From positions 1-43,839 of the forward strand of contig JBAYVN010000015.1 in the NCBI GenBank assembly GCA_041674525.1: a DNA stretch of 43,839 nt. The letters run 5' to 3'. How positions within the stretch are numbered: position 1 is the stretch's first letter; every line of letters begins with the position of its first letter. Shown here piece by piece: positions 40,874-43,839 of this stretch. The DNA comes from SHYQ01 sp041674525 (GTDB lineage Bacteria; Chloroflexota; Dehalococcoidia; UBA2979). Below the pieces are notes generated by a model. It was given only the letters and a program-made list of their open reading frames with translations. It searched no databases and was not told the origin of the DNA. A program made the position numbers and the translations under genes.

Positions 40874-41557
40874 TTACGCGCTGACCGGCGGTGAGCTCCG
40901 GCGCAACGTCCGGCGCGGCGTGGCCGCGAGCGCGTTCTGCGGGGCGCGACCCGACTCGTCGCGACTTGACTCGTCGCGGAACGCACGGACGGCACGGAGC
41001 AACAGCGAACGGAACGCGCCGTGCGACCGCCCCATGACCTCCGCCGCCTCGATGCCGCTCAGTCCGATGATGAAGCGCAGCTCGAGCGCAGTGCGGTAGT
41101 CCGGGTGCAGCCGATCGAGGATGTCCCTGATCTCCAGCTCCAGGAACTCGTCGCGCACCGCGGTCTCATGCTGCAGAGGAATCGGCTTGCGAGACCGATA
41201 GTGCGAGGCCAGCTGGTGATGAGCGATCCCGAAGAACCACGCCTCGAACGGCTTGCCCTGCCAGCGGAAGCTGCCAATGGAGCGGAACGCTTCCATGAAC
41301 GTCGCGGACGCGAGGTCCTCGGCTTCCTCGGACGTGGACAGGCGCGCGCGGAAGAAGCGGTACACGCGCGTGTAGTGGAGATCGAAGAGCGTCTCCCAGG
41401 CGCGCTCGTCGCCCTGCTGGGCGGCAGCCACCACGGCGGCGGAGGTCGTCGGGGGGGACGTGGATGCCAACGCTGCCTCCGCTGACCGCGCTCCGCGCGG
41501 ACGCCCGGTGGATGTTCTCTCGCGGCTGCTGCCGCTCGTAAGAAGGTACCCAACCAA
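40874..41557 (-). CDS. ECF-type sigma-70 family RNA polymerase sigma factor
   Basis: A 227-residue extracytoplasmic-function sigma factor. Region 2 is seen as ERAWETLFDLHYTRVYRFFRA, EEAEDLASATFMEAFR and FEAWFFGIAHHQLASHYR. Region 4 is ILDRLHPDYRTALELRFIIGL, then IEAAEVMGRSHGAFRSLLLRAVR. There is a long N-terminal tail and a C-terminal Arg/Ser-rich extension of about 30 residues. No anti-sigma factor is adjacent. The start is uncertain: the frame opens with TTG at 41557 next to an AT-rich stretch (TTATAAG) that may be a promoter -10, and a downstream TTG or GTG could be used. It lies upstream of the VWA-FHA and pilus genes on the same strand. Confidence 0.87.
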   Translation of the reverse strand: MVGYLLTSGSSRERTSTGRPRGARSAEAALASTSPPTTSAAVVAAAQQGDERAWETLFDLHYTRVYRFFRARLSTSEEAEDLASATFMEAFRSIGSFRWQGKPFEAWFFGIAHHQLASHYRSRKPIPLQHETAVRDEFLELEIRDILDRLHPDYRTALELRFIIGLSGIEAAEVMGRSHGAFRSLLLRAVRAFRDESSRDESGRAPQNALAATPRRTLRRSSPPVSA

Positions 41558-41723
41558 ACGTGCATTACTTATAAGAGGAACGCAGAGAATGTTAGAAACG
41601 CCCCGAGGTTCTGAGGTCCGGGGCAGCGTCCGAGGTTCGCGCGTTCCTCACCGGTGTCGGAGACAGCCAGCGATCCGACTCGAAGAGTGTACAACCATCG
41701 CAAGGAAGCACCCCACCCGAACG

Positions 41724-41757
41724 TCGAGGTCCGCGAACCGAGGGCCGCGGACCTCGA
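41724..41757 (-). terminator. Second hairpin of a tandem terminator, 12-bp perfect stem
   Basis: TCGAGGTCCGCG (41724-41735) pairs exactly with CGCGGACCTCGA (41746-41757) around a 10-base loop. It lies 80 bases beyond the surface-protein stop, just after the first hairpin in the direction of transcription. Confidence 0.55.
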
Positions 41758-41780
41758 GGCCTGCAGACGGGGAGACGCGG

Positions 41781-41808
41781 ACCGGGGCGGTCAGTTGACC
41801 GCCCCGGT
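41781..41808 (-). terminator. First hairpin after the surface-protein gene, 13-bp perfect stem
   Basis: ACCGGGGCGGTCA (41781-41793) and TGACCGCCCCGGT (41796-41808) are exact complements with a 2-base centre, 28 bases after the stop codon. No U-tract follows, but the stem is very strong, and a second hairpin backs it up. Confidence 0.7.
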
Positions 41809-41836
41809 TCCAGACCCGCCCACGGACGGGGTTCGT

Positions 41837-43839
41837 CTACTCCTGGACATCCCCTCGGGCGGCCATCGGCTGCCGGGCCGCGCGGCGCAGGCCCGCGCGT
41901 GCCATGAGGCCCACAGCGATGGTCAGGAGCCCGACCATCGCCGTCGCCGAGAGTCCGCCGCCCGAGCGGCTGCCATCGCCGGTCGGCGGCAGGGTCAGCC
42001 CGGCGACATCGATGATCGCCAGATCCGCACTGGCCGGACCGACCTGGCCGGCAGCGCCGGGCCCGGCACCGTCGAGGTCGAGCGATGCCAGCGCCTGGTT
42101 GACCGTGCGGCCGGGCAGCGTGCTCTTCAGCGTGCGGAAGGTGAGGACGTAGTCACGCGTCACCGTTCCGGCCGCGCCCGGCTTGCCGGGCGACACGCTG
42201 CCGATCCCGCACGCCAGGCTGGTCTTGCCGGGCGCCGTCTGCTGCGGGATGACGAGGCATCCGCTGGGCGTCGAGCTCACGAACTGCAGGTACTGCGTCT
42301 CGAAGGTGTCGATGATGACCACCTGTGTCACGTCCGTATCACCCGTGATCGAGAGGCGCACGTTGAAGTTCACCAGCTCCCCCACCCGCGCGGGGTCAGC
42401 CGACGCCAGCTGCTTCTGGATCGCCGCCGTCGAACCGAGCACCGCAGCCCCGGGCGGGCTGGGCGGGGCCGGCGGGGCCGGCGGGGCCGGTGGGGCCGGC
42501 TCGTCGTTCGGCTCCTCCGGCGGAGACGGCGGCTCGCTGGCGATGTCATTGTTGACGATCGTGCACGTCACGCTGGACTCCGCGGCGAGCGTGACCGAGC
42601 CGGTCTGCGCGTTGCCGCCGTTCCCGACCGTGCCGCCCTCCGAGCAGGACCAGACCCCACTGAAGTATCCGCCGATCGCGTTCTCGTGCAGTGAGTAGTT
42701 GCCCGCCGCGAGCTCGGTCAGCGTGTTCGAGGTGTACGTCTTCGTCGTCGAGCCGGTCCCGGCGTCGAACGTCAGCGCACCCGCCGAGGTCGTGATGCCG
42801 AAGCTCCCGACCGTTGCCGTGCCGCCGTTATCGTTGACCACGATCTTGCGCACGGTCAGCGACGACGGACCCACCTCGACGGGGATGTCGTCGTTGGTGA
42901 TCGTGCAGGTCACGCTCACCCCGGCGATCAGGGTCACCGTCGCAGACTGGGCGTCGCCGCCGTTGTTCACGGTGCCGCCCTCCGAGCAGGACCAGGTCCC
43001 CTCGGTGTAGCCGCTCAACGCGTCCTCGTGCAGCGAGTACGTGCCTGCACCCAGCCCGGTCAGCGCCGTAGCCGTGTACGTCTTCGTCGTCGAGCCGGTC
43101 CCGGCGTCGAACGTCAGCGCGCCCGCCGTGGTCGTGATGCCGAAGCTCCCGACCGTCGCCGTGCCGCTGTTGTCGTTCACCACGACCTTGCGCACCGTCA
43201 GCGACGAGGTCGCCGGAGCGATGTCATCGTTGGTGATCGTGCAGGTCACGCTCACGCCGCCGGACAGGGTCACCGTCGCGGTCTGGGCGTCCCCACCGTT
43301 GTTCACGGTGCCGCCCTCCGAGCAGGACCAGGTCCCCTCGGTGTAGCCGCTCAGCGCGTCCTCGTGCAGCGAGTACGTACCCGCCGCGAGGCCCGTCAGC
43401 GCCGTAGCCGTGTACGTCTTCGTCGTGCTGCCGGTGCCCGCGTCGAACGTCAGCGCGCCCGCCGTGGTCGTGATGCCGAAGCTCCCGACCGTCGCCGAGC
43501 CGCCATCGTCGTTCACGACGATCTTGCGCACCGTCAGCGACGAGGTGGCCGGAGCGGCGATGTCATTGTTGGTGATCGTGCAGGTCACGCTCACGCCGCC
43601 GGACAGGGTCACCGTCGCGGTCTGGGCGTCGCCGCCGTTGTTCACCGTGCCACCCGCGGAGCACGACCACGTGCCCTCGGTGTAGCCGCTCAGCGCGTCC
43701 TCGTGCAGCGAGTACGTGCCCGCCGCGAGGCCCGTCAGCGCCGTCGCCGTGTACGTCTTCGTCGTCGTGCCGGTGCCCGCGTCGAACGTCAGCGCGCCCG
43801 CCGTGGTCGTGATGCCGAAGCTCCCGACCGTCGCCGAGC
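41837..43839 (-). CDS. Repetitive LPPTG-anchored surface protein (5' end outside window)
   Basis: At least 667 residues; the frame stays open to the window edge, so the signal peptide and N-terminus are missing. The visible N-terminal part is tandem beta-rich repeats of about 112 residues (SSLTVRKIVVNDDGG, TFDAGTGSTTKTYT, GTYSLHEDALSGYTEGTWSC, VSVTCTITNDDI). They resemble the prealbumin-like/SdrD-B class of adhesin repeats, each with two conserved cysteines. A Pro-rich linker (PAPPAPPAPP) and a DUF11-like domain (VGELVNFNVRLSITGDTDV) follow. The C-terminal sorting signal is LPPTG (41978-41992), a hydrophobic helix and a basic tail (RAGLRRAARQ), so a sortase should attach it to the cell wall. 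No sortase gene is in the window. Tandem hairpins follow the stop. Confidence 0.9.
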   Translation of the reverse strand, partial: SATVGSFGITTTAGALTFDAGTGTTTKTYTATALTGLAAGTYSLHEDALSGYTEGTWSCSAGGTVNNGGDAQTATVTLSGGVSVTCTITNNDIAAPATSSLTVRKIVVNDDGGSATVGSFGITTTAGALTFDAGTGSTTKTYTATALTGLAAGTYSLHEDALSGYTEGTWSCSEGGTVNNGGDAQTATVTLSGGVSVTCTITNDDIAPATSSLTVRKVVVNDNSGTATVGSFGITTTAGALTFDAGTGSTTKTYTATALTGLGAGTYSLHEDALSGYTEGTWSCSEGGTVNNGGDAQSATVTLIAGVSVTCTITNDDIPVEVGPSSLTVRKIVVNDNGGTATVGSFGITTSAGALTFDAGTGSTTKTYTSNTLTELAAGNYSLHENAIGGYFSGVWSCSEGGTVGNGGNAQTGSVTLAAESSVTCTIVNNDIASEPPSPPEEPNDEPAPPAPPAPPAPPSPPGAAVLGSTAAIQKQLASADPARVGELVNFNVRLSITGDTDVTQVVIIDTFETQYLQFVSSTPSGCLVIPQQTAPGKTSLACGIGSVSPGKPGAAGTVTRDYVLTFRTLKSTLPGRTVNQALASLDLDGAGPGAAGQVGPASADLAIIDVAGLTLPPTGDGSRSGGGLSATAMVGLLTIAVGLMARAGLRRAARQPMAARGDVQE
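42535..43839. repeat. About 336-bp tandem repeats in the surface-protein gene
   Basis: One partial copy (43544-43839) and three full ones (43208-43543, 42866-43207, about 42535-42865) run in tandem, and more probably lie beyond the edge. The first three are nearly identical at DNA level even at third positions, while the one closest to the Pro-rich linker is most diverged. This indicates recent unit duplication or gene conversion. Confidence 0.9.

Larger units (their letters stand above)
41558..41836. promoter_or_regulatory. Spacer between the surface protein and sigma factor genes
   Basis: It holds two tandem perfect hairpins (41781-41808 and 41724-41757) downstream of the surface-protein gene and, at 41560-41610, an AT-rich stretch immediately before the sigma factor start that probably carries its promoter (minus-strand TTATAAG). 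No gene is seen here. Confidence 0.5.

Noticed and set aside
37949..40894. 981-aa plus-strand frame opposite the FHA genes
   Set aside because: Antisense of two genes with clear VWA and FHA domains.

Overview
The window is a GC-rich chromosomal segment (third codon positions are overwhelmingly G or C) with tightly packed genes and no rRNA, tRNA, CRISPR array, insertion sequence or phage gene that I can recognise. It combines a Tad/Flp pilus cluster, an LPPTG-anchored repetitive surface protein, Lon with two small heat-shock proteins, a baeRF-type release-factor paralogue, and MASE1 and slipin proteins. This suggests a free-living, high-GC bacterium with a Gram-positive-like or monoderm envelope. 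Chloroflexota is my first guess and Actinomycetota the second. This is inferred from gene content only.

Left part (1-6 kb): a four-gene oligopeptide/dipeptide ABC importer operon on the minus strand (ATPase, two permeases, ATPase) with no substrate-binding protein in view. It is divergent from an amidase pseudogene that has lost its catalytic core. A TlpA-like thioredoxin and a convergent RraA-like aldolase follow.

Stress/proteostasis part (7-16 kb): slipin (SPFH), a DUF6458-like membrane protein, an MFS exporter, two overlapping small genes (a zinc ribbon and an unknown), an Hsp20 and a baeRF/Vms1-like protein on the plus strand. Facing them on the minus strand is an apparent operon of an extraordinary glutamine-rich coiled-coil protein, a second Hsp20-like protein and Lon protease. 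The Q-rich protein-sHsp-Lon set is the most unusual arrangement here.

Middle part (16.5-28.5 kb): a membrane-anchored TAP-type alpha/beta hydrolase, an unknown protein, a heterodimeric ABC exporter with complementary degenerate NBD motifs, a MASE1 histidine kinase, and a minus-strand run of a secreted HExxE protein, an orphan receiver protein, a small hypothetical protein and a secreted HExxH protein. A 51-aa small protein lies at the right edge.

Right part (28.7-43.8 kb), all minus strand: in transcription order, the LPPTG surface protein with about 112-residue near-identical repeats (runs off the window), an ECF sigma factor, a VWA-FHA membrane protein and a J-like/FHA membrane protein. 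These are followed by a complete Tad pilus locus: Flp pilin, TadE, TadG-like, CpaB, CpaE/TadZ, CpaF/TadA, TadB, TadC, DUF192 and prepilin peptidase. Many genes overlap by 1-4 bases, so the pilus genes are probably co-translated. The sigma factor and FHA proteins are plausible regulatory and signalling partners of the pilus; that link is inference from gene order.
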